This document shows, in pieces, positions 1 through 13,625 of a DNA stretch of 64,000 nucleotides. Both the position numbers and the translations under genes were made by a program. The stretch covers positions 83,292,705-83,356,704 of the forward strand of contig CP136067.1 of NCBI GenBank assembly GCA_032622095.1, in the 5' to 3' direction. A model generated the notes under the pieces. It worked only from the letters and a program-made list of their open reading frames with translations, was not told where the DNA came from and made no database searches. The DNA comes from Siphonodentalium dalli (taxonomy: Eukaryota; Mollusca; Scaphopoda; Gadilida; Siphonodentaliidae). Positions within the stretch are counted from its first letter, which is position 1, and each line of letters starts with the position of its first letter.

Positions 1-54
1 CACGAAATTGAGACATGATTATTATAATTATTTATACTTAAGTAAAAGCGTACC

Positions 55-178
55 CGCTTTTCACTTCCGGTATATTTCATAACTACGGGTACAACGTTTT
101 CACTTCCGGTATATTTCGTAACTACGGGTACGAACGTTTTCACTCCCGGTATATTTCGTAACTACGGGTATGAACGTT
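55..178. repeat. Short tandem repeat, ~40-bp unit, three copies
   Basis: Three near-identical units with a CACTTCCGGTATATTTC core recur every 39-40 bp. They differ by a few substitutions. No gene is associated with them. Confidence 0.85.
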
Positions 179-179
179 T

Positions 180-956
180 TTCTTCAGCTCTTTAGTGTGA
201 TTCATTTAGATGGCACCGTTTACTGAACTATTTTTATACTGTATTGATGACATACAGTAGGTAGCTATCAGTAAAGTAAATACAATAACTTCTGCACAAT
301 TCCCTCTGAAATTGATACTTATATACATACGTTATACGTCTTCAATAAATATGCCAATATCTTACTTCTTTCCCATACTGGCCCTAGGGAATGTGGTGTC
401 CTACCTTGACCCGGGAATGAACCTGCCCCAGAGGGTCATGACCCACTAACCTCCCTGCTCATAGGACCCCCAGTATACTACAGTAACAACAAATCTATCA
501 ACATCAACTCAACGCGCAGACAATAAGTATCTCGCACGCAAAAGGATAGTCATTGAATAAGCTGGACAACATCATGATGCACCCGAACACTGACAAAGGA
601 ACAGACCACCCGATTGCGACTACATTTTACCAATATAGACCAGTCAAGAAATCGCCCATTATTATTATTATTATATATTCATTTAAGAAACGCATTCTAC
701 AGTAATTAGTTTCAATGCGCAATTGCATACACAAATATACACAAACAAGATAACATCGCGCATATTTACACATAAAAAAGCAATACAAGCTTCACCGATA
801 TATATGGCTGATAACTCGGAAAGATGACTGAAATTGGACCTACAATTAACAATAAAATATCCAGTATATTAAAAGACCTGATTAAAATATTAAGTTAAAT
901 ATTAATTTCCAACTATAACGGATAATCCTAAAAAAAAGGTAAAATTACAGATGGTG
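180..956. other. Intergenic stretch, no gene recognised
   Basis: I see no coding signal or structured repeat apart from a short ATT-rich tract near 658-675. The right part (about 700-956) may be the 3' untranslated region of the minus-strand LINE fragment that follows, because that reading frame ends near 957. Confidence 0.4.
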
Positions 957-2510
957 CACTTATAACGAATAACACATTCTGAACAGGTGAGTTTTAAGAG
1001 CTGTTTTAAAAGATGATACGGAGTCAATCTTCCTCATATCAACGGGTAGGCTATTCCAAATAGAAACTGAGACATTTTGGAATGAGCACTTTCCATAGTT
1101 CACATTTAGTTTATCTGGTATATGAGACAATTGAACTCCACTTCGGCCATTTCGAGTAACTGAGCTGTGTTAGGTAAACATTTCAGAAATGTAAGATGGT
1201 GTATCTCCGTGCAGAGACTTGAAAACAATTAGGGCACATCTGTATTTGACACGGTACTCAAACTTCAACATGTGTAGTTATTTCATGACGTGTGTTATTG
1301 TGCTGTATCTTGGTACATTAGAAACGAGACGAGCGCAACTTTTCAATAAAAGATCAATCCTCCGGACACTTCCCGTTGTAAGGTGTGTTAATAATGGATT
1401 AAAAGTGTCAACTTTAGAAACAACCAGAGATAGAACGGCATGTTTCTTCGCACTTTGGCTTAGATGACATTTCACTCGCCTCAATGCTTTCAACTGCGCG
1501 TAGCTCGAGCGTAAAACATTCGAGACCATAGCATCCATTTCCATATAGTACTACCAAAGTACGCTCCTAGGTTACGTAAGGAGGAACACGATGACTATTC
1601 GCAAGCAGAATTTTGAAAGATCCATCCGAATCACTGCACCCATTGTCGTGAAGTAGACTGAGATAATATTTGGAACCAATAACAATGTATTCAGAGTTAT
1701 TATCGTTTAGTTTCAACTTATTGCATTGCATCCATTCTTTGACATCCGTGAAACAGTTCTCCAATTTCGACCTCGCTGTTTTATAACCGGCTGAGTCATT
1801 TCGAGGAAAATCTATATAGATTTGAGTGTCGTCAGCGTACATATGGTATCGCACAGTATCTGTTTAAAATATCTGCCAGTGGTATGGTGTAAATTAGAAA
1901 AAGTAGAGGAGCCAATATTTATCCCTGTGGCACCCCAACGTCAAGCTTAGTCCCAACAGAACAAGAATCTCCTATCAACATCTTCTGAGATCTGTTGCTC
2001 AGGTATGATCTGAACCACCCAAGAGCACTTTCTCGCAAGCCAGTTATGTTGTGTAGACGCGCCAGTTATATGTTGTGGTCGCAGGTGTCGAATGCTGCAC
2101 TGAGATCAAGCATCAAGAGCAGCACGATGTCACCCTTATTCAGAGATAAATCAATGTCATTCTTCACCTTTATCAATGCAGTCTCACATGAGTGTTTCGA
2201 TCGGTACCCTGACTGGAATTTATTGAAGAGTCCATGTTTATTTACGTGTTGCAATAATTTTTCACTGATGACTTTTTCTAACACTTTTGCAATAAATGGC
2301 AAATTAGATACTGGTCTATAATTTTTATATTCTTCACTGTCAAGCGTAGCCTTTTTGATGATAGGAGTAACAACAGCTGTTTTCATCTCCTCAGGAACAA
2401 CACCATCACACAGAGAATTATTCACGATCCTAGTCAATGCTGGAACCACATATTCTGATATTGTTTCATGTTTCATGCATGTGATATATTTTCTGCTACA
2501 ATTCGCCCAT
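957..2510 (-). pseudogene. Truncated LINE (Jockey/CR1-like superfamily) reverse transcriptase, broken
   Basis: Read on the minus strand from about 2510 down, the pieces follow the usual order of a non-LTR reverse transcriptase. Residues NYRPVSNLPFIAKVLEK and the LLLMLDLSAAFDTCDH segment (first catalytic Asp) lie at 2066-2476. The YADD box lies at about 1840 and the KLKLN segment just after it. A C-terminal region with a WNSLP motif ends near 957. The frames are interrupted near 1860-2066 and 1545-1567. The endonuclease is absent, which fits the 5' truncation typical of LINE copies. It is a dead copy of a different family from the intact element at 22120-25524. Confidence 0.85.
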
Positions 2511-3590
2511 ATGCATGCGGCAACACTATATCACATGCAAACGGGTAGTTGAAAACCATGTCTTCATGACGATCACACACAAATGTTCTCCACGAATACG
2601 TGAAACCACATAGAAATATTGAAAATGAACGTTCACTATCAATACAGTTGGTAGACAGTTCATTTCATGACAGCCAGGTGACAATACACCACTGCTGTGT
2701 GATAGGCGTTCATACTCCGATAAACTATTGTTATCATGGGCATTACGAACATTATTCTCCATTAGCGTCATCGTCGAATGTGGTGTAACGTTAACAATAT
2801 GTAGCCACTTGAACAATCGACACTTCAATCAGTATGGAACATCGCAGACACACGAAATGTTTAGCTCTATAGAACATGACTGCCAACGAAGCAAATACAC
2901 ATCCGTGCGAGTACAGTTACTTACGCATTGGCGGGAATTGAGACATATTTCCTTATAATATCGTGCATTTCGTTCTGGAATTGATTACATGAATAATATG
3001 TAGTAAGAGGATGAGTGGATGTGAAAGAAGACAAAGGCGCGAAATCGACGAGTTTTCAGCGCCAACCGAAAAATATTGGTCTTCTCCATCGGAGACAGCT
3101 ATTGCCTGAAGAACGGGAACACAGTTTTATTAAATTAGCAGTCAAAAAACAACAACCTTTGATCCAAACCATTTGTTTCGATTCTCCCTTCCGTGCTAAC
3201 ACGATTTCCCATATACCCCGAACAGATCATTATCACTGGGTGATACACAGACTAAGGGAGGAATTTTGTAGCTGTCAGTGGAGTACATAACCGAAGCAGG
3301 AGGAGACCACCAGAGGTCCACGGTTCTGCGAGGGATGTGACCACCGAAGCAGAGATGGGGAAGAAGATGAAGACACAGGGACGGAGCTCGAAGGGCAGAT
3401 TGGAGAAAGGGGGCAGCAACTGTTGATCGACCGGCTGTCCCTTCCCACTCGGCTGCGACGACTGATGTTAAGCAGCCCTCGTCCACGAAGCTGTCGAGAG
3501 ACAGGAGTATTCTGAGAGACTCCCAAATAGCTCATCCTACCCATATATCAGATTCAGTGGACCAGGGTCCCCTGTCGCTGTCTTCGATGT
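2511..3590. other. Unassigned stretch between two LINE fragments
   Basis: Short open frames exist on both strands, for example about 90 residues at 3015-3290. None shows a domain, a conserved motif or plausible splice structure. I treat this as non-coding or as unrecognised repeat. Confidence 0.35.
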
Positions 3591-3599
3591 GGAGATTGA

Positions 3600-4275
3600 T
3601 ACCATACCACAAAAGACACCGGAATTTCAACACATGCGGTACGTGGAAAGATCACATCACTGATATTGAAAATCGAGCCTCAAGTCGAATGTATAAATTT
3701 AGAAATTTTAAATTCACACTGCTGGAAAGGAGAACTCTTGAGCGTATATACTTGTCATATATCCGTCCAGTGTTCCTCAGTATGGGGTAATTGCTCAGTT
3801 GAAGATTCAACCTTTCTGGAAGATATTAATTACGAGGCTACTAGATTAGTGACGGGAGCAACTAGAAGCTGTAGTAAAGAGTCACCATTACAGGAAACCG
3901 GTTGGGACATACTATCTAGTAGGAGAGAACGCACTAAACTTGTGCAATTTGTTTAATTGATTACGAGAACCCCACCCCTTACTTATATACTCTCGTTCCT
4001 ATTGACTCTAGAAGTCTAACCAATTATATTTTCAGAAAAAGTCTCAGGAATCCCGGTGTTTACGCGACAGCTACTGTCAAATCGTGGAACAACCTTCCAC
4101 CAGAGGCGAAAGAATGTGAATCAGTATCTGATTTTAAGAATTGTCTTTTAATCGATCGCATTATCATACCGTCATATTATTATACAGCGTATCGTAGACC
4201 AAGTCAAATCTACCACTTTCGCCTGCGAACGAACTGCAGTAACCTGAAATATGATGTTTTGCATGCATTTGAATA
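3600..4275 (+). pseudogene. LINE C-terminal fragment, frameshifted
   Basis: On the + strand, two overlapping frames read as one LINE C-terminus. The first part (to about 3785) has ERRTLERIYLSYIRPVF. The frame then shifts, giving YEATRLVTGATRS and an ETGWDILSSRRER segment to about 3956. Further on come SLRNPGVYATATVKSWNNLP (4030-4100) and FRLRTNCSNLKYDVLHAF (about 4215-4275). The order matches residues ~840-1080 of the intact LINE at 22120-25524, but the sequence is clearly diverged. At least two frameshifts or stops make it dead. Confidence 0.8.
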
Positions 4276-4762
4276 ATAGTCCATTTTGCGACTGTGGAGA
4301 ATTAGAAACTGCCTAATGGATGTCAAAATGCTACTGTATGGATCTATATATATAAAACATGCGACATGTTCATCGCCGAACAACTGTTCATCGACTATAC
4401 CAAACGATTTATCTGACATAATATGGTTACGAACTGTGAGACGTGAACCACAAGCCTACACAAAGGTGTGCTCTCGTATACTCATACATGCCAGACATGC
4501 GATTTTTGAGGGCGGACATGTAGCAATTGGGCACGGGACATTTTACGGGTGCTTGTGGAATAGGTAGTTCATTATTGAGACGCAATCAAACCATATTGCA
4601 ATATATATACCAAGGAAATGGCTACCGATAAGCCCTTGGCTTACTGCCAAATCCTTTTATCTAATGTTGAATTGTGTTTGTCTTTATATAATGTCTTATA
4701 TGTGCTAGCTCTTGAGAATAAAATATTGGTTACACTAAAGATACCGGAGTACATCACAAGCC

Positions 4763-5059
4763 GTGTCTGGCACCTCCACCTCTACCGACATCAACACCAG
4801 CAGCGTGTCCACCATCTCAGCGGCAGATCTAGCAGAAATAGTTAACCAAATCAACGAGCTGGTGGCTTCATCCAAAACTCAGAGCGAGAAAACAAAATAT
4901 GCAATAGCATCGGCGAAACAAATCACACTTGAAACCACCAGACAATTAATAGCAACAACAAAAGCAATAGAAAGAACAAAAATAAACCCCCCAAAAAATA
5001 AAGAAATTAATCACATGTCTCGATCATTTCTCATCATCTTTCACCATCATGTTAAATGA
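4763..5059 (+). CDS. Small open frame, 98 residues, doubtful
   Basis: The predicted peptide begins with a Ser/Thr-rich stretch. It continues as a helical, coiled-coil-like segment (about residues 20-75) rich in Ala, Thr and Lys. It follows the LINE fragment ending near 4275 and has no recognisable domain. It could be the start of a LINE ORF1 or a chance frame. I do not recognise it. Confidence 0.15.
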   Translation: MSGTSTSTDINTSSVSTISAADLAEIVNQINELVASSKTQSEKTKYAIASAKQITLETTRQLIATTKAIERTKINPPKNKEINHMSRSFLIIFHHHVK

Positions 5060-7331
5060 TAAACCATGTCGTGGTAATATCAAAAACATCCAAATTGTCC
5101 TCCCGGATCCACTCACAAGTTCCCAACAAACGACTGTGCGCTTATTTCAGAATTAAATATTGTGTACGGCTTTGTATTAGTCAGTATAAATTTTCCTGGT
5201 TCAGCCATTTATGTCTTGTTCATGGGTCCGTTAATTCGTGGGTGGACCCGTACTATTTAACCCAACAATAACAATCAAATCATGTAATAGAGGTGAAGCC
5301 GTCGGTGAGCGTCGGAAATTCGTCATCCACACTGTGGGCTTGTCGCGTGTCCAAGCTTTTGTTGCCGACTATCGAGAATGTCATCAACGGGATTGTATTA
5401 CATAAGCCTGCATAAGCTAGGTGAACGTCACTCTCTTCTCCAAAAACAAGAAAACCATAGTCAGAAATGCTAACACCGTATAGATCATATTATTACGCAT
5501 ATATAAACTATATTGTAGCTTTAATGTAGTGATTTTGAAAAATGTCTATATAGGTAATGGATATGTATATATAATTCATTATATGTAATTTTTGTGTATA
5601 TGTGTAAAGTACAATGTATGTGTTTGGTGAGAAAGCATATGAACACCATGTTTTAAATCGGACGTGCCAAACTAAAGTTATGATAATTATGAAATAAGTA
5701 CACATATGTGACGTATGATGTGTTCACAAAGGGTGCATACATTCCGATTGGTTGAAAGGTTCATCGCAAACATGCAACAGCGATTGCACTGATACTCCAA
5801 TATTTTTATTGGTTATATTCAAACACCCATTGCCAACAAAATGACAAACGCCTTGACGATTAACATGTTATTATGTTGACTTGTTGCCAGCTGGCGGCAA
5901 ATACACCAAACTGTTATTTTCTCGGTTCTCTTACACGACATTAAAAAAAATTTCGGCTGGCATGTATCTTTTTTTTTTTTTATTTGTTTTAAGTTGTATA
6001 AAAATAGAGGTCTGCAGTTGACTGACAAAGCCAATATACGGCGTCTGAACAATGAATGATTTACCAACAATCTCGAGTGTCATTATGAAATAATTTCCGA
6101 TAAGGTTTCATTCACTACCGATTATGGAGACTAATTAATCATAATGCCTTCAAGGTTTCATGAAAGCACCACCTCCGAATTCCGTTAAAACAACTAATCA
6201 TTCAAATCATTAAAACAACTGCGGCTAATCACTGAAAGTTTCTCATTTACCACACCAGAAAACCCAAGCTGCAAAACAGAGTTCAGTCCCCTCACTACGC
6301 GATGTCTGAACGCTGCCGGCATGTGTATTTTATTATTTAAATCTAACATTTTTTTAATTGCAGTGTTTTGTCAGTTACATATCATTCTGACTTGATCTAG
6401 ACCAATGTTGAAATGAATATGGACAGTTCAATTTCTCAGAATAATGCAGAATGAATTGTACATACATCCTGAATTGCTACCCGTTTAATCACATTTCTAT
6501 AAATAGATCCAACATGTCGCCACTAACATCCCCAGAACACGATCACAGAAAACACCATAGATAGCGCAATGAGAGAATGGGGATTATTTTACCGAAGCCA
6601 ACATCTGATTAAGTTGTACCGTATGAAATATTCCCCAAACGGCCAACTACATAATGGAAATATATCTCTTAAAACCTGGTTAAAAACAGTAGACTTGTGA
6701 TTGTGTTTCACAAAAGCTGGACTGTGGTATGTGAATATTAATAGTTAATTTGTTATTCTTATGTTATTTATTTTCATGAAGTTAGATCGATTAAACGATA
6801 CATTAGACCGTAGTTATTCTTCCATTAAAATACTCACATATCGATAGATATACGTCTCTAGACTTCGAATGTTCATTGTGTCAATATATGTACATCCCGC
6901 ATGACATTTCTCAAAATGGCGACCGCGATATTTTCGAAGATAATTTGTTCGTGTGGTTTTTAATTTCGTATGTTATCAACAACCACGATAATTGAACCAC
7001 CACGAATACGTGTACTTTTTCCAGTAAGTCCAATATGAACATATCTGAATATTTATCTTCACGAATATGTTGGCCAATCAATGCTTGCGTAAAATCCTTT
7101 CCGTAAATACTATTGTCATTTCCGACCAAGAGGAAGAACTCAAAATTCTTAGTTTGTACATGTATTGTCCTGTTATGTGTGCGACATATTTCGATCGCGG
7201 GGCGCGACAACAGAGAAGAATTGGTAAGTCTAAATGCACTTGGCTGTTCGGGGGTTGACATCATGCTCCTTTTTGTCACATCGATGTCCGGTTCCAGGGA
7301 TCAACAAAGGTCGATAAATACGTTAACATTC
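5060..7331. other. Intergenic stretch with traces of a dispersed repeat
   Basis: No gene is recognised. Two segments (about 5440-5510 and 6175-6290) resemble parts of 44240-44460 in transporter intron 3, in the same order. This suggests copies of one low-copy repeat, with the intervening ~650 bp missing in the second copy. The rest is AT-rich and featureless to my eye. Confidence 0.4.
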
Positions 7332-7334
7332 TAA

Positions 7335-8844
7335 CCCTTGGAACAAACGTCGCACTACCGACGAATCGAATTCAATTATTTGAATTAGATTCGTCGGTAG
7401 TGCGACGTTTGTTGCAAATAAATGCGGGTAGACGCACTACCGACGAAGAATGCGTGTGGTCAACTCGAATTTAATTGCTGATGCGTCTGAGATCCGTGTT
7501 TGAAACAAACGTCGCATCACCGTCGACTCGAATTTAATTCGGAGACATGCAAACGAGCTGCATAATGATATGCTAATGAGGGAATTCCAATTGAAACTGG
7601 AAAACACCAACGAGCATGGCGTAATTTGGTGGTATTTGAATTCGAGTCGACGAAAGTGCGACGTTTGTTTCAAATTAAATGCGAGTAGACGCACTAAATA
7701 AATATTTATTCCGTTTGGATATACACGCTATACTGTGCATGGACGTGTGCAAATTTAACACCAACGATGGGTTGAAATTGTTCTTGTAATTTGATTTTCC
7801 AGCAATGAATTATTGGGGAATTTGTTGTTTTTAGACCAACATTTGCATATTTTCCTACTATTGGTCCAACATTTTGACTGAAATGGCCTGTGTCCTGGTC
7901 CCTCATGACCCCCGTGGCCAGCCAAAAAAACTGCTAATTATTTTCCTATGCTTCTGTTCAAAATTATGAACTTAAATGGTCATCAGTTGGAAATTTTCCA
8001 ACCTTCGTGGGGGTGTTAGGTTGGAATTGTCAGCACTTGGAAAGCTTGAGGCCAGTCTAATGCTATATAGGTTTCTGCGGTTTTCATGTTCAAAGTTTTC
8101 TCCCGCTGTGCCAAACTATGATCGGATTTTCAGGTTCAGATCTCTTATTTTTCTTCTACTGGCAGAACCATGCTCCACCCAGTGCATGATCACAAGTCTA
8201 CTGATCCATTCAGAATATAGGCTATTATCCAGGCATGTGAAGGAACAGCCAAGGGGGTGCAAATTGAATTACGCAAATGTATTAGCCCCCCCCCCAACCG
8301 AGACCCTATAGCCGTACGTCCCTGCCCGCCATGGTTATTTTACCACGTGGTTTTAGATAGGCATACTGGCGCAATATATAGTGATATAGCGCGTTGACCT
8401 CAACTTGCTATTAAATTGTTAAAACGGTACAACGTTTTCGTATAAAAATAAACTGGACCTGATTTCTTTCAGACAAGTTCAAAGCAAAATAACACCTAAA
8501 GAATCATGTCCGACCTAAAAATATGTATCAAATACCTACGAAATAGCGATATAAAACCAATAATTTCCACTCCTCAGAATAGTAACATTAATTTCGTCGC
8601 TTGGAAGTCAAAAGCCACATTTTCTCACTAAATTTTACGTTTTAGAAATGATATAAAACTTCCTATTTTAGCCGTTTTGACGAAAACCCTTATGATCGCT
8701 TTATGCCATTTTAAGAAATCATTCAGATTCGTCTTGAATTAAATGTGACGTTTGTTTCAACAGACGAATTATGAATTAAACTCGAGTCTAATTCTAATTG
8801 AATTAGATTCGTCGGTACTAGTAGTGCGACGTTTGTTCCAAGGG
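7335..8844. mobile_element. TIR DNA transposon, non-autonomous, 1.5 kb, TAA target duplication
   Basis: The ends are inverted repeats beginning CCCTTGGAACAAACGTCGCA and extending about 35 bp. The right end carries a small insertion (ACTAGT) relative to the left. Both sides are flanked by TAA (7332-7334 and 8845-8847). A three-base TAA target site is typical of PIF/Harbinger elements, but no transposase is present to confirm this. Extra copies of the terminal motif occur inside, at about 7380-7445, 7503-7545, 7628-7690 and 8735-8780. The first pair (7335-7418) can fold into a hairpin. Confidence 0.75.
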
Positions 8845-8847
8845 TAA

Positions 8848-10491
8848 TACGGACTTTATATGGCGTAAAGACTAAAGATTTTGTTTAAATAATATTCTGT
8901 ATGAACTAAACAGAACAAAAGTACAAATAATGTCAAATTGGGGAACTATATTTTTCGTTGCTGGTCAGAGCGCGCAGTACTGTCGGTTGTGAAGCGTCTC
9001 AGCCAAAGCTGTGCGTGTATGCATTTTACATGCATTTTTCAGCTTCTTTTAAGATTTTTATTTGTTAAAAAGGCATAAAGCTGTAGTTTTTTTTCGTGTC
9101 GGGATATATATCCACTATTTAGACTAAACCTCAGAAATAGTAAGTGATTTCGGTGCCAAATTAATTATAAAAGGCCACTAGTCCTCCGAAGAATGTAACT
9201 TTATTTGACCGGTGGCTTTTTTAGAAATGAAAAATATTATTCTGGGAAAATAATTGAATAGAACTTTGCTTCTAATGTTGTTAACACACCTAGTTTTACC
9301 GGTATATTTTGAGCCATCAAAATAGTCAGTAAATTCTAAGTCGACAAGGGTCATAAAAATGGGCGGACCTAACCCAAATTCGCACTTTGTCCGCATATTC
9401 ATGTGAGAAATCCATATATTAATTTTGGAAACAATTTGATAACTGTAACTAAAGTTATCATCTGGAAACAACATACTCGTTGACATATAACTCTGGTAAA
9501 AATGGCTGACCGCACCCATATTCAAACTTTACCTGTGCCCTTTAACCGCAAGCCCAAAAATATTTTGACAATTTTTTTTTTTTTTTAAACGTTGGCAAAA
9601 GTAAATCCTTATTTTATGATCTTCAAATTAAATGCCTGGGAAACTTAAGCACGCAACCCTCTTGATCAGGGACCGTCATTGAAATTCTTCCTAGCGTGAA
9701 AAATTCAAAAACTAAAAACTTCCCCTTTCGAAAGTCGATATATGACCATGCATCCCTCCTATTTTAATGGGCTTATTGGTACGATTTATTATGTTCTGGT
9801 ATAGAAAACATATCAATGGTAACTTTATGTTTTCGAATCGGACAGAGGATGTTTAAGTTGAATAGGTTATGAAGATATTGCCCGAAACGCACTATATAAT
9901 GGTGGCAAATACACGCTTGACCCTTTGAACAATATACAACCATATATGTGGTAGTTTTGTGTTTATTTAAGACTGTCATGTAGTTTCCAATGACACATTG
10001 GGACGTGCCGATCGAGATATATTAGAAGCATAATAATGCGGTACCGCGCATTAGACGCCCCAATACACGTACATGACCTATGCAAAGTAAGGAGTAAATT
10101 TTCACTGCGAGAGAATGGAAATTAGTGTGACCGACATTACCTGTCGCGACGACGGAGATTCCGAGAACACTACCAAACCCGGTTACAAGCCGGAAGCGAG
10201 ATAAGTACACAAGCAATTATTTTCCAATCAAGGTAGCGCAGATATGGCTAATTTCTACATTGTTGCCATTGTAAATATTTTTCAAACACTTAATCTTCCA
10301 GAATTGAAGCTACATCATCAAATATATGGGTTCATCGAAAAGCTGGATCACTTATCTATTGCGAGTATTGGTTTAATTTGCATTTTGTTTTTTAAACAAC
10401 GCTTCCTGGTTTTCAAAAGAAATTCATTTGTTGATTTAAGTATGTTTTGTCGAGGTTTTGGATCGTGCAATAAATAGAATCTACAACTTGT
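8848..10491. other. Intergenic stretch, no gene recognised
   Basis: Scattered short open frames on both strands show no domain or conserved motif. No tandem structure was seen beyond homopolymer runs near 9570. Confidence 0.4.
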
Positions 10492-10598
10492 CCCCAGTTT
10501 ATAGCGGAATTTACAAAACTCCTTCAGTAAATTAGGTCCGGACCTCGCCAAATACTCGGTCCAGACCTAATTTACTGGACTCGTTTTGCAAACTGGGG
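10492..10598. repeat. Inverted repeat (hairpin), arms ~45 bp
   Basis: The left arm starts CCCCAGTTT and the right arm ends AAACTGGGG. Inside, AGTAAATTAGGTCCGGACC pairs with GGTCCAGACCTAATTTACT. The arms are imperfect around a short loop. It lies about 110 bp left of the large foldback element. Confidence 0.75.
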
Positions 10599-12089
10599 AT
10601 TCTTTGTGGATCCTCTATATAATAAACCAGTGAAGGTAGATCACAATATTAGCTTTGGTTTTGTTGTCATTTTCATAAGGATTCAACTAAAAATGTATGT
10701 TTGTTGTAGTGGAGTAGATTAAGTAAAATTTTCAAGGCAATTGTTCAAATTATGACTAAAACATGAAACTTTGCACATATGTACATATTCACATACTTAT
10801 AGCTATTAGATATGGAGCCACGCTGAAATTTTACGTTAACCCCTCTTTTAATGGATTTTCCGAATTTAAAGAGCGTTTCGTTATTATATAATTTTTTAAA
10901 TGTCGCAATTAATCTTACCATGCAATATGCGAGATTTAATATTCGGTATATACAGTAAGTATGATTCTTAGAGATATAATGCCACATTTTTAGGGTAAAA
11001 TTGGAACTGCCATCAAGATGGCCGTCAAAATGGTAGCCGTAAGTGGAAAATGTGACATATTTTCACTAATATCTTCTAGATCAGTTTCTGCTGTATGAAA
11101 CTGGTTCAGAATTGTGACTTTATTTTTGTATAATTCATATTAACTGATCATTGGAGTAATGAAATATGCCATTCATGAGGTCCTAGTCCCTTCCGATCCC
11201 TCAAAAATTATATTTTACAGAACTCGGTATAAAATTTTACCAAAAGTCACCGGTAGGATTCTAGTCATATTTTAACAAGAAATTGACATAATTGTGCAAT
11301 CTAAGTGAGGCATACCATGACTTATGAATATTTCAACCCAATAGAACCAAAATTGTCACTTGTTCTGAAAATGGCTGCCAAAATGGCGACTAAAACCTGG
11401 GAAATGGTCAATATTGGCCCAGCATGCCATGTAATCGCTTACAAGTTGTGGTCGATGAATACAATTGGCTATTCTGTCTTATATACTTTAAATTCTAACA
11501 TTTCTGATGCACATGGTTAAGTGTTACTAATGTAACCACTGATACTACCATAATTATTGGATTTTTCTATCACAAACTGACATTAAAATTGGCAAAAATT
11601 AACTTTTCAGGTTTGGGCCATTTATTCAAGTAAATGGAACTATCTTTGGTATCAAAGATGTTTATTGTTTTGATCTGTCTTAAATGCGTCACACGAATGT
11701 GTTTTTAGACAAAATTACTCAAGATGGCTTCCAAAATGGCAAACAATTTGGTAAAACAATCATTTAATTTTTTTTACATATATCCCGAACATTATTCTCT
11801 GTTCCCAAGAGTTAGCAAATTATAACTCACTTGGTTATTATCGTATTTTGCTTAATCCAATGACTACTACATGTTATATTCTCGTTGTCCCTGCACTTTC
11901 TGAGGCATGACAAATTCCTTTTAAATGATGAACTGTAGTATGGAATTTTGCCAAAAATGTCTTCTGGGACTCTGGCCATAATTTTGAATGGAAATGGGCA
12001 GAACGTCTAAACGGAACTGAGTGAAACCATATTATGTGGCTGCTCTCGACAATTAGCATGGAAATCAACTTAATATATGGTGTATGTTC

Positions 12090-13625
12090 AAATGGCAGCC
12101 ATGGAGTGAATGTGCGGTCATAGATAAGGTGAATAGTTCTACAGGGAGCTATTGTATGTCATGAATGTGCGAAGGAGTGGCTATATGGTGATGGGGTGAC
12201 TGTATGGTCATGTGTGAGGTGAATATATATACAAGGATTGTTTGTATGGTTAATGAAGTGGTGTATGGGTGTAATGATAGTAGCTGCATGTTCATCTGTG
12301 TGTTGTGTATTTATATATAGAGTGACAGTATGGTCATGTGTGGGATATACATGCGTACCTTATGTGACTATTGTCATGGATGGGTTTATATGTATACATA
12401 TGTTGGCTGTATGATCACATGTGGACTGTGGGTGTGTGAATAATTAGGGAGTGGTTGTATGCTTATGTGTAATATATATAGGTGTTCATGGAATGACTGT
12501 ACAGTCATGATTGTTGAAGTGTTCTTGTATAGCTTGAGTATAGATGTTTGGTCATTGGAGGTGTGTGGGTATATATGAAGTGTCCTTGTGGTCATGGTTG
12601 TATATGTGATGTATATGCATCTCTGTCGTGGCTGTATTGTCTTTGGTGTGTGTATAGGTATACAGAGAGTAGCTGTATATTCATGGATGGGGTGTGTGAG
12701 TATACATCGAGTGCCTGAATTTTCATGGGCGATGTGTATATGCAAATCTGGAGTGTACGAATTGTCGTGTGGGTAGTGATATACCCATTGGTGAGATGTA
12801 TACGTATACCTTGATTGACTCTATAGTAATAAGTGGGGTGTATATGTATATCATGAGTTGGTATATGGTCATGTGTGTGAAGAAAATGTATACAGGGTGT
12901 GACTGTATGGCCAATGGTGAGGTGATGTGCGTCGTATTGCTATATCTAGAAGGTATGCATGGTCAATGATGAGGTTTCGATGTATACCTGGAGTGAGGCA
13001 TTGGTGGGTGTGTATGTACATTGTATATATTTATTGGTTATATGGCCATGGGTGCGACCGATATGCATACAGGGAGTGATTGGATGCCAATGGTGAGGTG
13101 AATTGTTAAACAATGCTTGACTGTATGACCACGAATTTTGTGGCTGATTTGTCTTGAGTGAGGAGTAGATTCAAACCTGATGTGTGCCAATGGCCATTGT
13201 GTGGGGCACTGGTATATATAAAATGGTTGTATGTCCATTGGACAGGAGTATATGCATACAAGGAGTTACTCTACGGTTATGGCTGCAGTGTATATGTATA
13301 TTTTGAGTGGATATATGGCCATAAATGTGGCAACTAGATACAGAGAGTGAGTGTATGGCCAATGGTGAGGCGAATAGGTATACAAGAAGTGACTGTACGA
13401 TCACGAATGAGGTGAATATATGGTCATGTGTGAAGTGTAGGAGTATACATGGTGTACATGAATGGTGACCATGGCTGTGTAGTCATGTGTGTGGTTTACG
13501 GGTAACCCCAATTGTGGTTGTATGGTCATAAGTGGGGTGTATGTGTATAAAGGGAATGGCTACATGGTCATTTGTGTGGTGTTCATGTATAAATAACATG
13601 ATTGCATTGTCATGGGTGAGTTGTA
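12090..13625. repeat. Degenerate minisatellite, ~50-60-bp unit, in loop of foldback element
   Basis: GTATGGTCATGTGTGAGGTG-like units recur irregularly with GTATACA-type spacers. They are G/T-rich on the + strand. The reverse complement of the same minisatellite occurs at about 54310-54620 beside another copy of the element core. Open frames through this region are by-products of the repeat. Confidence 0.75.

Noticed and set aside
3015..3290. 91-codon + strand frame between LINE fragments
   Set aside because: No motif, no conserved neighbour and an overlapping frame on the other strand; not supportable as a gene.
11395..11516. A small gene encoded by the dispersed core repeat
   Set aside because: Copies share part of the frame but start, stop and length differ in each. 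Shared descent explains the similarity.
12386..13404. His/Ile/Thr-rich frames in both strands
   Set aside because: They follow the G/T-rich minisatellite and change frame with unit length; not genes.
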